Shown in pieces: positions 16,450 through 25,568 of a stretch of DNA of 64,000 nt (positions within the stretch are counted from its first letter, which is position 1; the number at the start of each line of letters is the position of its first letter). The stretch is from Kingella denitrificans ATCC 33394 (lineage in GTDB: Bacteria; Pseudomonadota; Gammaproteobacteria; Burkholderiales; Neisseriaceae): the NCBI RefSeq assembly GCF_000190695.1, contig NZ_GL870929.1, forward strand, positions 605,890 to 669,889, read 5' to 3'. The notes beneath the pieces were generated by a model. That model was not told where the DNA came from, did no database searches, and was given only the letters and a program-made list of their open reading frames with translations. A program made the position numbers and the translations under genes.

Positions 16450-18087
16450 CTAGTCCAACAGCCGCTGCGCCGCCTGAACGCCCCAATGCACGGCTTCTTC
16501 AAACACGGAATAGCTGCTCAAATCGCTGTGTGCGAATTGCAGGCGCGAATGGTGGCCGCGCAGTTGCAGCAGCAGCGGATTGGAAAGATAGCCCACCGCC
16601 GGCACCGCCATGGCATGCGCGCGCACGGCAATGTCCACATGCACAACGGCGCGCCAAAATACTTTGCCGTAAACCGCCAGTAAATCTTCTGCCGCCAAAG
16701 CGAGCAAATCTTCATCGGCGGCGTGCAGCAACTGGCGGCGTACTTGGTCGGGCGGTGCGTGGTTCAGCGCGCGGTAGGCCGTGAAAATCGTCTGTTCGGG
16801 CTTGGCAACGCGAATTGCCTGATGGCTTGCCACCACATAGCCCAGTGCGGGCGAGCCGTAGCGGATGTTGTCCCACGCCAGTTCGGTATGCGCAGCTTCA
16901 TTGGGGAAACGGCGCAACACAAAATTGCCGACCAGCCACGGCGCGCTTTGCGGCAATGGGTTTTGCGCGGCGAAACCGTATCGTTCAGCATGGCGCAGCA
17001 CCCGTTTCGCCACTGCCAGCGGCATGGCGCAAATCACGTTTTTCGCGCGTATCAAATGCGTTTTGCCGTTTTGCGTGTGACGCAGATGCACGTTCACCGC
17101 ATCGCTCTGCTCTTCCACAGACAATGCGACGGCCGGCACGCTGGCAGGCTGCCGCAATGCGTATTCGGCGGTATCGGGGAAATCGGCCAATTCCTGCAAA
17201 CCGATGAACTGCCTGAGTTTTTCGGCAATGTGGTTCAGGCCGTCCGCCCACGTGAGCACGGCGGCGTTTTCGTTACCCCGCGCGGCGAAATAATGCAGCC
17301 CGGCAAAGGCGGACACCTGCGCCACGCCCTGCCCGTAGTCGTCGCGGCAGCAATAGTCCAAATACCACCACAGCACGGGCGATTGGTAGCCCTGCTGTTT
17401 CATCCATTGCGCGAAGGTGATGCGGTCGAGCTGCCGCCATTCTTCCGCTGCGGAACTCAACGCCACCGGCATGGCAAAGGCTTTGTTGCCCGACGCATCT
17501 TTGGCGTGGCGCAATGTGGCGATGTATTGGAAAAAGCGTTGCGTGTCTGCGTCTTGGCGGGGCAGCAGGCCGCTGTGCCATGCGCCGTCCGCCCACACGC
17601 GCTCGTCGGGCTGGTGCACCAAATCCATGTCGGAATAGATGGGATGGGTGAGCGGGTTGCTGCCTTGGATAATGCCCAAATCATGCAGCATTTGCCGCAC
17701 ATGTATGCTTTCGGCGGAGGACTGCGGCAGATAATGCGCGCCTGCAGGCGCGTGCAGGCTGCTTTTGGATTCGCCGAATGTGTATGCCGCCTGGTTGCCG
17801 TTGCGCTCGAAGCCTTCGGCCAGCAGGATGTTTCGCTGCCCGTTCCGAACCAGCCACCATGCGGCGGACAATGCGGCCGCTCCGCTGCCCAAAATCAGCG
17901 TGTCGCAGCTTTGCTCGCGCGAATGGGTCAGCGGCAACTGTGCGTCGCGCAGGGCGTGCGCCAAAGGCAGGCCGATGCGCCGCACCGACACGCTCGGTTG
18001 ATGATTGCTGCGCCGAAGCTGCCACCAAGCCGCGGTTGCCGTGCCGGCCGCCAATGCGGAATAGCTGAGGAATTGTCGCCGGTTCAT
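16450..18087 (-). CDS. FAD-dependent oxidoreductase with twin-arginine-type signal
   Basis: The protein has 545 residues. The start MNRRQFLSYSALAAGTATAA has the RRxFL pattern and hydrophobic core of a Tat signal, suggesting folded, FAD-loaded export. A dinucleotide-binding motif follows (DTLILGSGAAALSAAWWLV, about residues 62-80). The middle contains RITFAQWMKQQGYQSPVLWWYLDYCCRDDYG and a C-terminal flavin amine-oxidase-like region. The substrate is unknown. A DUS in frame encodes SKSSLHAP near residue 108. It could alternatively be membrane-tethered by an uncleaved signal. Confidence 0.75.
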   Translation of the reverse strand: MNRRQFLSYSALAAGTATAAWWQLRRSNHQPSVSVRRIGLPLAHALRDAQLPLTHSREQSCDTLILGSGAAALSAAWWLVRNGQRNILLAEGFERNGNQAAYTFGESKSSLHAPAGAHYLPQSSAESIHVRQMLHDLGIIQGSNPLTHPIYSDMDLVHQPDERVWADGAWHSGLLPRQDADTQRFFQYIATLRHAKDASGNKAFAMPVALSSAAEEWRQLDRITFAQWMKQQGYQSPVLWWYLDYCCRDDYGQGVAQVSAFAGLHYFAARGNENAAVLTWADGLNHIAEKLRQFIGLQELADFPDTAEYALRQPASVPAVALSVEEQSDAVNVHLRHTQNGKTHLIRAKNVICAMPLAVAKRVLRHAERYGFAAQNPLPQSAPWLVGNFVLRRFPNEAAHTELAWDNIRYGSPALGYVVASHQAIRVAKPEQTIFTAYRALNHAPPDQVRRQLLHAADEDLLALAAEDLLAVYGKVFWRAVVHVDIAVRAHAMAVPAVGYLSNPLLLQLRGHHSRLQFAHSDLSSYSVFEEAVHWGVQAAQRLLD

Positions 18088-18118
18088 ATTGGCCGTCCCA
18101 AGTGCAGGCTGCTTTGGT

Positions 18119-19210
18119 TCACAGCAAAATCAACGGTTTGTCGGTGGCGGTGATAATGCCGCCGCCCAAGCAGACTTCGCCGTCGTACAACACGGCCGAC
18201 TGCCCGTGCGTTACCGCCCATTGCGGCTCGTCAAACTGCAATTCGGCCGTATCGTCCGACAAATACTGCAACGTGCAGGCTGCATCAGTCATGCGGTAGC
18301 GCGTTTTGCAGGTGTAGCGGCCTTCACGCGGTTTTTCGGGCAGCGTCCAGCTCAACTGATTCATTTGCAGGGAGCGGGTGTACAGCAGTTCGTGGTCGTG
18401 CCCCTGCACCACCAAAAGTTCGTTTTTCGGCAGGTTTTTGCCCGCCACGAACCACGGTTCGCCCGCACCGCCGATGCCCAAGCCTTTGCGCTGGCCGATG
18501 GTGTAAAACGTCAGCCCCACATGTTCGCCGACAATTTTGCCTTCGGGCGTGACCATGTTGCCGTTATGCGTGGGCAGGTATTTTTGCAGGAATTCGCGGA
18601 ACGGCCGCTCGCCGATAAAGCAGATGCCGGTGCTGTCTTTCTTGGCGGCGGTGGGCAGGCCGAATTCGACCGCCAAACGGCGCACTTCAGGCTTTTCTAA
18701 ATGCCCCAGCGGAAACAGGGCTTTTTGCAGCTGATACGGTTGCAGGCGGTACAGGAAATAGCTTTGGTCTTTGTTGCCGTCCGCGCCGCGCAGCAGGTAA
18801 TGCACGCCGTCGCGCACTTCTTTGCGTGCATAATGGCCGGTGGCAATCGCTTCCGCGCCTTCGGCCACCGCGTAATCCAAAAAACATTTGAATTTGATTT
18901 CGGCATTGCACAGCACATCGGGATTCGGCGTCCTGCCGGCCTGATATTCCTGCAAAAAATAGGCAAACACTTTGTCTTTGTATTGCGCGGCGAAGTTCAC
19001 GATATCGATGTCGATGCCGACAATATCCGCCACGGCCATCGCGTCCAGCGAATCCTGTTTGATGCTGCAATATTCGTCGCTGTCGTCGTCTTCCCAGTTC
19101 TGCATGAACACGCCGCGCACGTTTGCACCGCCGCGTTTGAGCAGCGCCGCGGTTACCGATGAATCCACGCCGCCGGAAAGCCCCACAACAATATTCTGAT
19201 TCTTATACAT
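18119..19210 (-). CDS. mnmA: tRNA-specific 2-thiouridylase MnmA
   Basis: The 363-residue enzyme thiolates U34 of tRNA Lys, Glu and Gln. The PP-loop GLSGGVDSSV is at residues 10-19. Catalytic cysteines are in RTPNPDVLCN and TGICFIGERPF. FYTIGQRKGLGIGG and the C-terminal barrel are also present. ATG at 19210 was chosen; the open frame extends 26 codons upstream over a DUS. Sulfur would come from IscS; iscX is in the window but iscS is not. Confidence 0.96.
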   Translation of the reverse strand: MYKNQNIVVGLSGGVDSSVTAALLKRGGANVRGVFMQNWEDDDSDEYCSIKQDSLDAMAVADIVGIDIDIVNFAAQYKDKVFAYFLQEYQAGRTPNPDVLCNAEIKFKCFLDYAVAEGAEAIATGHYARKEVRDGVHYLLRGADGNKDQSYFLYRLQPYQLQKALFPLGHLEKPEVRRLAVEFGLPTAAKKDSTGICFIGERPFREFLQKYLPTHNGNMVTPEGKIVGEHVGLTFYTIGQRKGLGIGGAGEPWFVAGKNLPKNELLVVQGHDHELLYTRSLQMNQLSWTLPEKPREGRYTCKTRYRMTDAACTLQYLSDDTAELQFDEPQWAVTHGQSAVLYDGEVCLGGGIITATDKPLILL

Positions 19211-19260
19211 TTTTATTATCTCAACAATAAAATTACCCGCCCATTTTAACACAAGCCGAA

Positions 19261-19308
19261 GTGCAGGCTGCTTTTGCGGTTTTGTCACCCCGAAAAGCAG
19301 CCTGCACC
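19261..19308. terminator. Inverted DUS pair between mnmA and the 19379 gene
   Basis: Outward-facing arms at about 19261-19274 and 19293-19307. On the minus strand it follows the 19379-19810 gene and precedes mnmA. Confidence 0.7.
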
Positions 19309-19378
19309 CCGCTGAAACGGCCAGCCCGAAAACAGGTGTTCCGTTTTCGGGCTGGCATTGGCGGCGGCGCGTCGTCCG

Positions 19379-19810
19379 TCAGTGTTTTTGAATCAGGTTC
19401 AGATAGGTTTCCGCGCATTTGAAACCGAAGCCGACATAAGCGCGGTTCAGCTCTTCGTATTTCACGTCCGCCTCGGTGCGGCCGCCTCGGCTCAACGCCG
19501 TGTTCAAATGCCCCAAGTGCGCCGCCGCATGGCCGATTTCCGCCAGCGCCAAAACCAGCGCGGTTTGGTTGTCGTCCAAATCGCCCACTTCCTCCACCAA
19601 ATGCGACATCACGCGAAACCAGCGTTTCGTGCCCAAATCGATGTCCAATTCGCCGTCGGCAAATTTGCGGTAGTCGCGCAGGGCGGATTGCACGTGAAAT
19701 TGCGTGCGCGGGTGGACGGCCCAGTCATACGACGCGGCCAGGTCGATGGTGCGGTTGTAGTAATCGTATAATTCGTCTAGGGAATATTCCGGGATATCAT
19801 AAAGTTGCAT
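19379..19810 (-). CDS. Hypothetical protein with HAAAHLGHLN motif, paralogue B
   Basis: The protein has 143 residues, is all-helical by pattern and has no signal peptide. It aligns along its length with the protein at 21220-21702. Shared segments include GELD/GELG, K-x-WF, EEVGD, the His-rich GHAAAHLGHLNTALSRGGRT, and the tail AYVGFGFK. The conserved histidines and asparagine suggest a metal or substrate site. I do not know the family. It lies downstream of the chorismatase-like gene, separated from it by a Correia-like element. Confidence 0.75.
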   Translation of the reverse strand: MQLYDIPEYSLDELYDYYNRTIDLAASYDWAVHPRTQFHVQSALRDYRKFADGELDIDLGTKRWFRVMSHLVEEVGDLDDNQTALVLALAEIGHAAAHLGHLNTALSRGGRTEADVKYEELNRAYVGFGFKCAETYLNLIQKH

Positions 19811-19892
19811 GGTTTTGTCCTTGTTGGCTTTTGTTTTCGGGGTACAGCCCGCCTTCAAAGCAGCCTGCACTTTTTGCGGGTTTCACCGACTG

Positions 19893-19998
19893 TATAGTGG
19901 ATTAAAATAAAAATAAGACAAGGCGGCGAGCCGCAAGGCGTACAAATAGTACGTCAAGGCGAGCCAACGCCGTATCATTGCGATTTTAATCCACTATA
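19893..19998 (+). mobile_element. Correia-like mini-element, copy 2
   Basis: A 106-base element with the same terminal inverted repeats (TATAGTGGATTAAAAT) and interior as copy 1, in the same orientation. It ends 11 bases beyond the stop of the chorismatase-like gene and is inverted relative to copy 3 at 21854-21959. Confidence 0.85.
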
Positions 19999-20009
19999 TT
20001 TTTGCCCGT

Positions 20010-21194
20010 TTATTGGCGGCGGATATGGGCAACGGCTTCCAATTCAACCAGCAAATCGTCGCGGCAGACATCGCCCACCGTGTACACCACCGGCACGCCG
20101 GGCAGCTGTTTCTCGCACTCGCGGCGCACGGTTTCGTAATCTGCCGCGTGTTTCACATAAGCCCGCACCACCGCCAAATCGGTCAGCTTCGCGCCGAATC
20201 CGGCAAAACCGGCGTTGGCGAAATTTTCCGCGCTAATCAGCGTGGCGATGTTCAGCAGGGTTTCTTCGGTCTGCTTGGCCGTATTGCCGATATGCTGCGT
20301 TTCGGACGCGGTAATCGATGCGGTGCCGGAAATGTACACGGCGGCCTGGTTATCGTACACCACCGCCATGGCGCGAGCGAATTTCGGCGTCTCGGGGCTG
20401 TAATGGCGCGCATAATCGAAAGCGGGCGTTTGGCGCGGATTTTCCAGCGGCAGGGTAAACACGTCTTTGCGCTCGGTCAGCAGCGCGCTGCACGACAACG
20501 CCACGTCTTCGCCGTCCATGCCGATACCGGTGGAAGCGGGATACACATCGAATGCAGGCTGCTTTTGCAGCGTATCGCGCAAAAACCGCACACCGTCAAA
20601 CGCCACCGTGCGGGCGCGGTTCAGCTCTTTATAACGCTGGATGCCGTCTGCGCTGCGCGAATCGGGGGCGACAATGCTGCCCATGTAAAACCATGTGCGG
20701 AACACCTGCGCCAAGCCCGCGCCGCCTTGTGCCAGCAAGCGTTTGTTTTCATTCAGCACGTCCAATGTGTCGGCAAACGCGTTTTCACCCAATGCCGCCC
20801 TGCCCTGCAATGCGTCGCCGTGCGTGTGCACAAACGTGATGCCGTCGTGCCGCACCAGTGTCAGACCGTCGTTTTCCTGCGCCACTTGCGCGCCCGAAAC
20901 GGCGGTAATTTCCACCGCCAGCAGTTTGCCGTCGGCCGGCGGCTGGCTGACAAACGCGGTTTGCGGCAGGTTGCGTTCGAGGGCGGCTTGGAATTGGCGG
21001 CGGAATTCGCCTGCCACGGCGTTCAGCTGCTCCGCGTCGCGGAAAAACACCGTTTGGCGCACGATGTGCGTATCTGCAGGCTGCTTTTGAAGCCACGCGC
21101 GGGTTTGCTCGGCAATATCGGCGGCCTGTTCCGCATAATCCGCGCCGTGTTGCGGCACAATCACGGTATAGGCATATCGGGTGTTTTGCGTCAT
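20010..21194 (-). CDS. Chorismatase-like protein (FkbO/Hyg5/XanB2 type)
   Basis: The protein has 394 residues from ATG at 21194 (AAGGAGAAC upstream). It has the two-part layout of chorismatases: an N-terminal domain with RTWFYMGSIVAPDSR and RFLRDTLQKQPAFDVYPASTGIGMDG, and a C-terminal YjgF/Rid-like domain with ISGTASITASETQHIGNTAKQTEETLLNI. These enzymes hydrolyse chorismate to 3- or 4-hydroxybenzoate or to a dihydroxycyclohexadiene product. XanB2 supplies 4-hydroxybenzoate for ubiquinone in Xanthomonas. The assignment is from recalled motifs, and the exact product cannot be read from sequence. A DUS at about 20551-20565 is in frame. Confidence 0.6.
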   Translation of the reverse strand: MTQNTRYAYTVIVPQHGADYAEQAADIAEQTRAWLQKQPADTHIVRQTVFFRDAEQLNAVAGEFRRQFQAALERNLPQTAFVSQPPADGKLLAVEITAVSGAQVAQENDGLTLVRHDGITFVHTHGDALQGRAALGENAFADTLDVLNENKRLLAQGGAGLAQVFRTWFYMGSIVAPDSRSADGIQRYKELNRARTVAFDGVRFLRDTLQKQPAFDVYPASTGIGMDGEDVALSCSALLTERKDVFTLPLENPRQTPAFDYARHYSPETPKFARAMAVVYDNQAAVYISGTASITASETQHIGNTAKQTEETLLNIATLISAENFANAGFAGFGAKLTDLAVVRAYVKHAADYETVRRECEKQLPGVPVVYTVGDVCRDDLLVELEAVAHIRRQ

Positions 21195-21219
21195 ATTGTT
21201 CTCCTTTTTTTTCCGCCAA

Positions 21220-21702
21220 TCAGGCGGCCCTTTCTTCGGCAAATTCAAAATAAGCAGGAATGCTTTTGTCTGCCAAGCGTAAAAATTCGTCCACGCCTTT
21301 GAAGGCGAAATTCACATAAGCGGTTTGCAGTTTCACATATTCCGCATCGGCGGGGGTGCGGTTGCCGCGGCTCAGCGCCATGTTCACGTGCCCCATGTGC
21401 GATGCCGCGTGCGCCACTTCCGCCGCCGCCAAAATATAGGCCGACTGCGCCGGCGTCATATCGCCCACTTCTTCCGCCAGTTTGGTCAGCTTCTTGAACC
21501 ACAGCTTCGCGCCTTCATCCGTGCCCAATTCGCCCGAAATAAAGCGGCGCAAATGGCCGATAGCCTGCTGCACGGTGGGCAGCGCGCGCTTGTGGGCATA
21601 CTCGGTGTGCTGCTCGATAATGTCCACGCCTTGGCCCAAGCGTTGGTAAAGTTCGGCCAGCGGCGTGCTGTCGCTCACCGAAAAAAGTATATGTTTGCTC
21701 AT
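21220..21702 (-). CDS. Hypothetical protein with AHAASHMGHVN motif, paralogue A
   Basis: The protein has 160 residues, mostly helical. It is a diverged copy of the protein at 19379-19810, with EEVGD, VAHAASHMGHVNMALSRGNRT and AYVNFAFKG in the same order. It is 25 bases upstream of the chorismatase-like gene on the same strand, so the two are likely co-transcribed. Function unknown; the conserved His/Asn cluster hints at a ligand site. The start is ATG at 21702, preceded by about 150 AT-rich bases and a Correia-like element. Confidence 0.75.
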   Translation of the reverse strand: MSKHILFSVSDSTPLAELYQRLGQGVDIIEQHTEYAHKRALPTVQQAIGHLRRFISGELGTDEGAKLWFKKLTKLAEEVGDMTPAQSAYILAAAEVAHAASHMGHVNMALSRGNRTPADAEYVKLQTAYVNFAFKGVDEFLRLADKSIPAYFEFAEERAA

Positions 21703-21853
21703 GGCGGTGTCCCGTTTCGTTCTGTTTGGAATGCCGCCATCTTAATGCGGACGAATCCGCCTTTCCAAGAATATTTGATAATATCCTTTATTCTTTAATC
21801 AGTTATATTCAATATAGCCAAATCGAATAACCCAACGCCATGTTTTTTGAAGA

Positions 21854-21959
21854 TATAGTGAATTAAAATCGCAATGATATGGCGTTGGCTCGCCTTGACG
21901 TACTACTTGTACGCCTTGCAGCTCGCCGCCTTGTCTCATTTTTATTTTAATCCACTATA
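21854..21959 (-). mobile_element. Correia-like mini-element, copy 3
   Basis: A 106-base element, inverted relative to copies 1 and 2. The ends are TATAGTGAATTAAAAT (one change) and ATTTTAATCCACTATA. With copy 2 it brackets paralogue A plus the chorismatase-like gene, and it lies just upstream of their likely promoter. Confidence 0.85.
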
Positions 21960-21960
21960 A

Positions 21961-22006
21961 AAAAGCAGCCTGCACTTCCGTTTTCGCAAAGTGCAGGCTG
22001 CTTTTT
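21961..22006. terminator. Inverted DUS pair downstream of pepN
   Basis: Perfect arms at about 21961-21975 and 21991-22005, touching the end of Correia-like copy 3 and ending 20 bases from the pepN stop. Confidence 0.75.
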
Positions 22007-22025
22007 CATGCTGCCCAAAACCGCC

Positions 22026-24713
22026 CTAGCCCAAAATCTTCTCCACAATCTCGCGCACGTCTTTGGAAAGGTCGGGCATATCGGCAAGTGCCTGCAATTC
22101 CTGCCGCATCAGGGCTTGGCGCTGCGGTTCGACGCGCTGCATCAGATTGAAGCTGCGGGCGAGTCCGGCGGCGATTTGCGGATTGAAGGCGTTGATTTCG
22201 CGGATTTTGTCCGCCACAAAGCGGTAGCCGCTGCCGTCCGCCGCGTGGAAATGCGGGACGTTGCGCGCGAATGTGCCGATGAGGGCGCGGACTTTGTTGG
22301 GATTGGCGATGTCGAAGCGCGGGTGCGTCAGGGCAGCCTGCACTTGGGCCAGGGTGTCGCTGCGGCGGCTGGACGCAATCAGCATGAAGTATTTGTCCAT
22401 CACGAGGGCTTGGTCGTCGAACTTGGCGGCGAAGCGGACGAGCAGTTCGTTGCGGCGCGGGCTTTCGTTGTGGTTCACGGCGGTGAGTATGCCCCATTCG
22501 TGGGTCATGTTTTTGCGGGCGATTTCGTCATAATGTTCAAACACCTGCGCCATAATCGCGCTGTCGTCGAAGCGGTGCAGCAGGGCGAAGGCGGTGTATT
22601 GCAGGCTGCGCTGGGCGGCATCCTGCGGGTTGTAGCCGTATATGCTGATTTGCTTGCCGCGCTTGTCGGCGTTTTCGGCTTCGCGGGCGTTGAGTGCGGC
22701 GGCTAGCAGTTCGCCGTGCAGGCTGCCTGCAAGGGCTTCGTGCAGGGCTTCGCGGGCGGCGGCGGTGCGCACGGGATCGATTCGGGTGCGGCCGTCCCAC
22801 AGTTCGCTTTCGGCGGGCACTTGCAGCAGCAGGGCTTTGAAAGCGGGGTCGATGCTTTGGTCGTTCAAGATGCGGCGCAGGGCTTCGGCAAGCGCGGCGT
22901 GTTCGGGCAGGTCTGTTCCGTTTTCCAGCGCGGCTTCGTTGGCGGCGATGGCGCGGCGGTACAGGGTTTGCCCGGCTTCCCAACGGGCGAACGGGTCGTC
23001 GTCGTGGGCGAGCAGGTGGGCGAGTTGCGCGTCCGTGTAGTCAAAATGCAGATGCACGGGGGCGGAGAAGCCGCGCAGCAGGGACGGAGTAACGCTCTGA
23101 ACGGGGCGGGCAAGCTGCAACTCATAGGTTTGCTCGGCTTGGTTTACAGTGAGCACGGTTTCGGTGTGCAGGCTGCCTGAAAGCGCAAACGGGATTTTTT
23201 CACCGTTCTCGTCCAGCAGGGCGACGGCAAGCGGCATCATCATCGGGCGTTTGTCGGCGGCGGGCATATCGGGCGTATCGGGCAGGCTTTGTTTGACGTG
23301 CAGCGTGTAGGTGTGCAGGCTGCCTTCGGATTGCAGGCTGTCTGAAACGTCCAACACAGGCGTGCCGGCCTGCGAATACCACAGGGCGAACTGGTCGAAG
23401 TCCGCGCCGTTGGCATCGGCCATGGCAGCGCGGAAATCGTCGCAGGTGACGGCCTGCCCGTCGTGGCGTTCAAAATAGAGCTTCATGCCGCGCTGGAAGC
23501 CTTCTTCGCCGAGGAAAGTGTGATACATCCGCACCACTTCCGCGCCTTTTTCGTACACGGTCATGGTATAGAAATTGTTCATTTCCACATAGCTGGCGGG
23601 GCGGACGGGGTGCGCCATCGGGCCGGCGTCTTCGGCAAACTGGTGCTGGCGCAGCATTTTCACGTTTTCAATGCGGCGCACGGCACGGCTGGCTCTGTCG
23701 CCGGAAAATTCTTGGTCGCGGAACACGGTCAGGCCTTCTTTGAGCGAAAGCTGGAACCAGTCGCGGCAGGTAACGCGGTTGCCCGTCCAGTTGTGGAAAT
23801 ATTCGTGGCCGATGACGCTTTCCACGCCTTCAAAATCGGGGTCGGTGGCGGTGCGCTCGTCTGCCAGCACATATTTGGTATTGAAGATGTTCAGGCCTTT
23901 GTTTTCCATTGCACCCATGTTGAAATCGCCCACGGCCACGACCATGAAAATATCCAAATCGTATTCCAGCCCGAAGCGTTCTTCGTCCCACTTCATCGCG
24001 TTTTTCAGCGATTCGATGGCGAACGCGGTTTTGTCGGCATCTTCGGCGCGCGTGTAAAACGCAATCGCCACGTCGCGCCCGCTGCGGGTTTTGAACGTGT
24101 CGCGCCGCACCGCCAAATCGCCCGCCACCAGCGCGAACAGATAAGTGGGTTTGGCGAACGGGTCGTGCCACACGGCAAAATGGCGGTTAGGATTATCGTG
24201 CAGGCTGCCTGAACGGATTTGGTTGCCGTTGGAAAGCAGCACGGGGAAGGCGGCTTTGTCGGCGCGGATTTCGGTGGTGAACACGCCCATCACGTCGGGG
24301 CGGTCTGGGTGGAAGGTGATGCGGCGGAAGCCTTCGGGCTCGCACTGCGTATAAAGGTTGCCGCCGCTGGCATACAGGCCGTTGAAGGATTTGTTGGCGG
24401 CGGGATTGACTTCGGTTTCCACGGTCAGCACAAACGGTTCGGCGGGCATATCGTGCAGCGTGAGCGTTTCGCTGTCTTTATCCAGCGTGTAGCGGCTTTC
24501 AGGCAGCGTTTCGCCGTTTAACGCAATGCGGTGCAGTTTTGCGTCGCCGTGCAGTTCCAGCTCGGTGGCGCCGTGCTGCGGTTCGATGTGCAGCGTGGCG
24601 GTGATGCGGACTTCGGTTTCACTAATGATGTCGAACAAGAGCTCGGTTTTGGGGACAAGGTGAGCGGGCGCGGCATAATCGCGCAGGTATTTGACGGTTT
24701 GGGTGGAGGTCAT
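22026..24713 (-). CDS. pepN: Aminopeptidase N
   Basis: The 895-residue cytosolic M1 zinc aminopeptidase contains the GAMEN exopeptidase motif (NMGAMENKGLN) and the zinc site HEYFHNW followed by the distal Glu in LKEGLTVFRDQEFS. The length is normal for PepN. At least four uptake-sequence-like stretches lie in the frame and all encode the tetrapeptide GSLH in loops (for example near 22724, 23164, 23312 and 24198); they have the form GTGCAGGCTGCCT, a hybrid between the local dialect and the Simonsiella dialect. It trims peptides from proteolysis. Confidence 0.96.
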   Translation of the reverse strand: MTSTQTVKYLRDYAAPAHLVPKTELLFDIISETEVRITATLHIEPQHGATELELHGDAKLHRIALNGETLPESRYTLDKDSETLTLHDMPAEPFVLTVETEVNPAANKSFNGLYASGGNLYTQCEPEGFRRITFHPDRPDVMGVFTTEIRADKAAFPVLLSNGNQIRSGSLHDNPNRHFAVWHDPFAKPTYLFALVAGDLAVRRDTFKTRSGRDVAIAFYTRAEDADKTAFAIESLKNAMKWDEERFGLEYDLDIFMVVAVGDFNMGAMENKGLNIFNTKYVLADERTATDPDFEGVESVIGHEYFHNWTGNRVTCRDWFQLSLKEGLTVFRDQEFSGDRASRAVRRIENVKMLRQHQFAEDAGPMAHPVRPASYVEMNNFYTMTVYEKGAEVVRMYHTFLGEEGFQRGMKLYFERHDGQAVTCDDFRAAMADANGADFDQFALWYSQAGTPVLDVSDSLQSEGSLHTYTLHVKQSLPDTPDMPAADKRPMMMPLAVALLDENGEKIPFALSGSLHTETVLTVNQAEQTYELQLARPVQSVTPSLLRGFSAPVHLHFDYTDAQLAHLLAHDDDPFARWEAGQTLYRRAIAANEAALENGTDLPEHAALAEALRRILNDQSIDPAFKALLLQVPAESELWDGRTRIDPVRTAAAREALHEALAGSLHGELLAAALNAREAENADKRGKQISIYGYNPQDAAQRSLQYTAFALLHRFDDSAIMAQVFEHYDEIARKNMTHEWGILTAVNHNESPRRNELLVRFAAKFDDQALVMDKYFMLIASSRRSDTLAQVQAALTHPRFDIANPNKVRALIGTFARNVPHFHAADGSGYRFVADKIREINAFNPQIAAGLARSFNLMQRVEPQRQALMRQELQALADMPDLSKDVREIVEKILG

Positions 24714-24848
24714 GGGGTGTCCTTTCGTTTATTCGGGAGTGATAGCGCGGATGAACATGGCATATATTGGAAGGAATGCCGGCAAACACGATGGTGGCCT
24801 TACAAAAAAAATCCGTTCAATCAACAAAATAGAAGTGCAGGCTGCTTT

Positions 24849-25538
24849 TTAACGCGGCGGCAGCACCACCGCATGCAGCTGCTGCAAATGCCGGATGTGA
24901 TACGTCGGCGCAACGTGTTCGGGACAGGCGCGGCCTTCGGGGTTGTACCACGCGGTGTCCATGCCTGCCCGCGCGCCGCCGGCAATGTCGGTGTCCGGAT
25001 TGTCGCCAATCATCAGCACACGCTGCGGTGCAGGCTGCTTCATTTTGTGCAGCGCGGCCTCAAACAGCCGCTTATCGGGTTTCGGAAAGCCTTCCAACTC
25101 GGAAATTATCAACAAATCAATATATTGGGAAACATCCGAAGCGCGCAGGCGCGGCTCTTGCTGCACGGCAAACCCGTTGGTAATGATGCCGATGCGGATG
25201 CCCGCACCATGCGCGGCAGCCAGCAATTCGCGCGCGCCGGGCAAAAGGTTGCACAGCTGCGCCATTTCCAGTTGCAGCTCGCGGTTTAATTGCGGTGCAG
25301 GCTGCCCCGTGCGCGCCGACAAATCGGCAAACCGCTGCGCTTCCAGCTGCCCGATGTCAATGCGCCCCTCTTGATAAGCGCGCCACAAAGGCTGGTTCAC
25401 CGCCTGGAACTGCACATAATCCGCGTCCGTCCACGCAATGCCGTACCGCGCCGCCAGCCGCGCCAAACCGATGTGCGACGGATAATCAAACAACGTCTCG
25501 TCCGCATCAAACAAAAGCCAGTCGTATTTTTTCTGCAT
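24849..25538 (-). CDS. yjjG: HAD-family nucleotidase, YjjG-like
   Basis: The 229-residue HAD phosphatase has motif I DADETLFD (residues 10-17), motif II in IGIITNGF, motif III Lys in EGFPKPDKRLF and motif IV GDNPDTDIAGG. The cap region and overall length match YjjG, a house-cleaning pyrimidine 5'-nucleotidase. ATG at 25538 was chosen because the much longer open frame upstream overlaps the next gene in a different frame. A DUS-like stretch encodes KQPAPQR near residue 170. Confidence 0.85.
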   Translation of the reverse strand: MQKKYDWLLFDADETLFDYPSHIGLARLAARYGIAWTDADYVQFQAVNQPLWRAYQEGRIDIGQLEAQRFADLSARTGQPAPQLNRELQLEMAQLCNLLPGARELLAAAHGAGIRIGIITNGFAVQQEPRLRASDVSQYIDLLIISELEGFPKPDKRLFEAALHKMKQPAPQRVLMIGDNPDTDIAGGARAGMDTAWYNPEGRACPEHVAPTYHIRHLQQLHAVVLPPR

Positions 25539-25568
25539 ATTTTTCAATTCACCGTCATTCAAACATTT

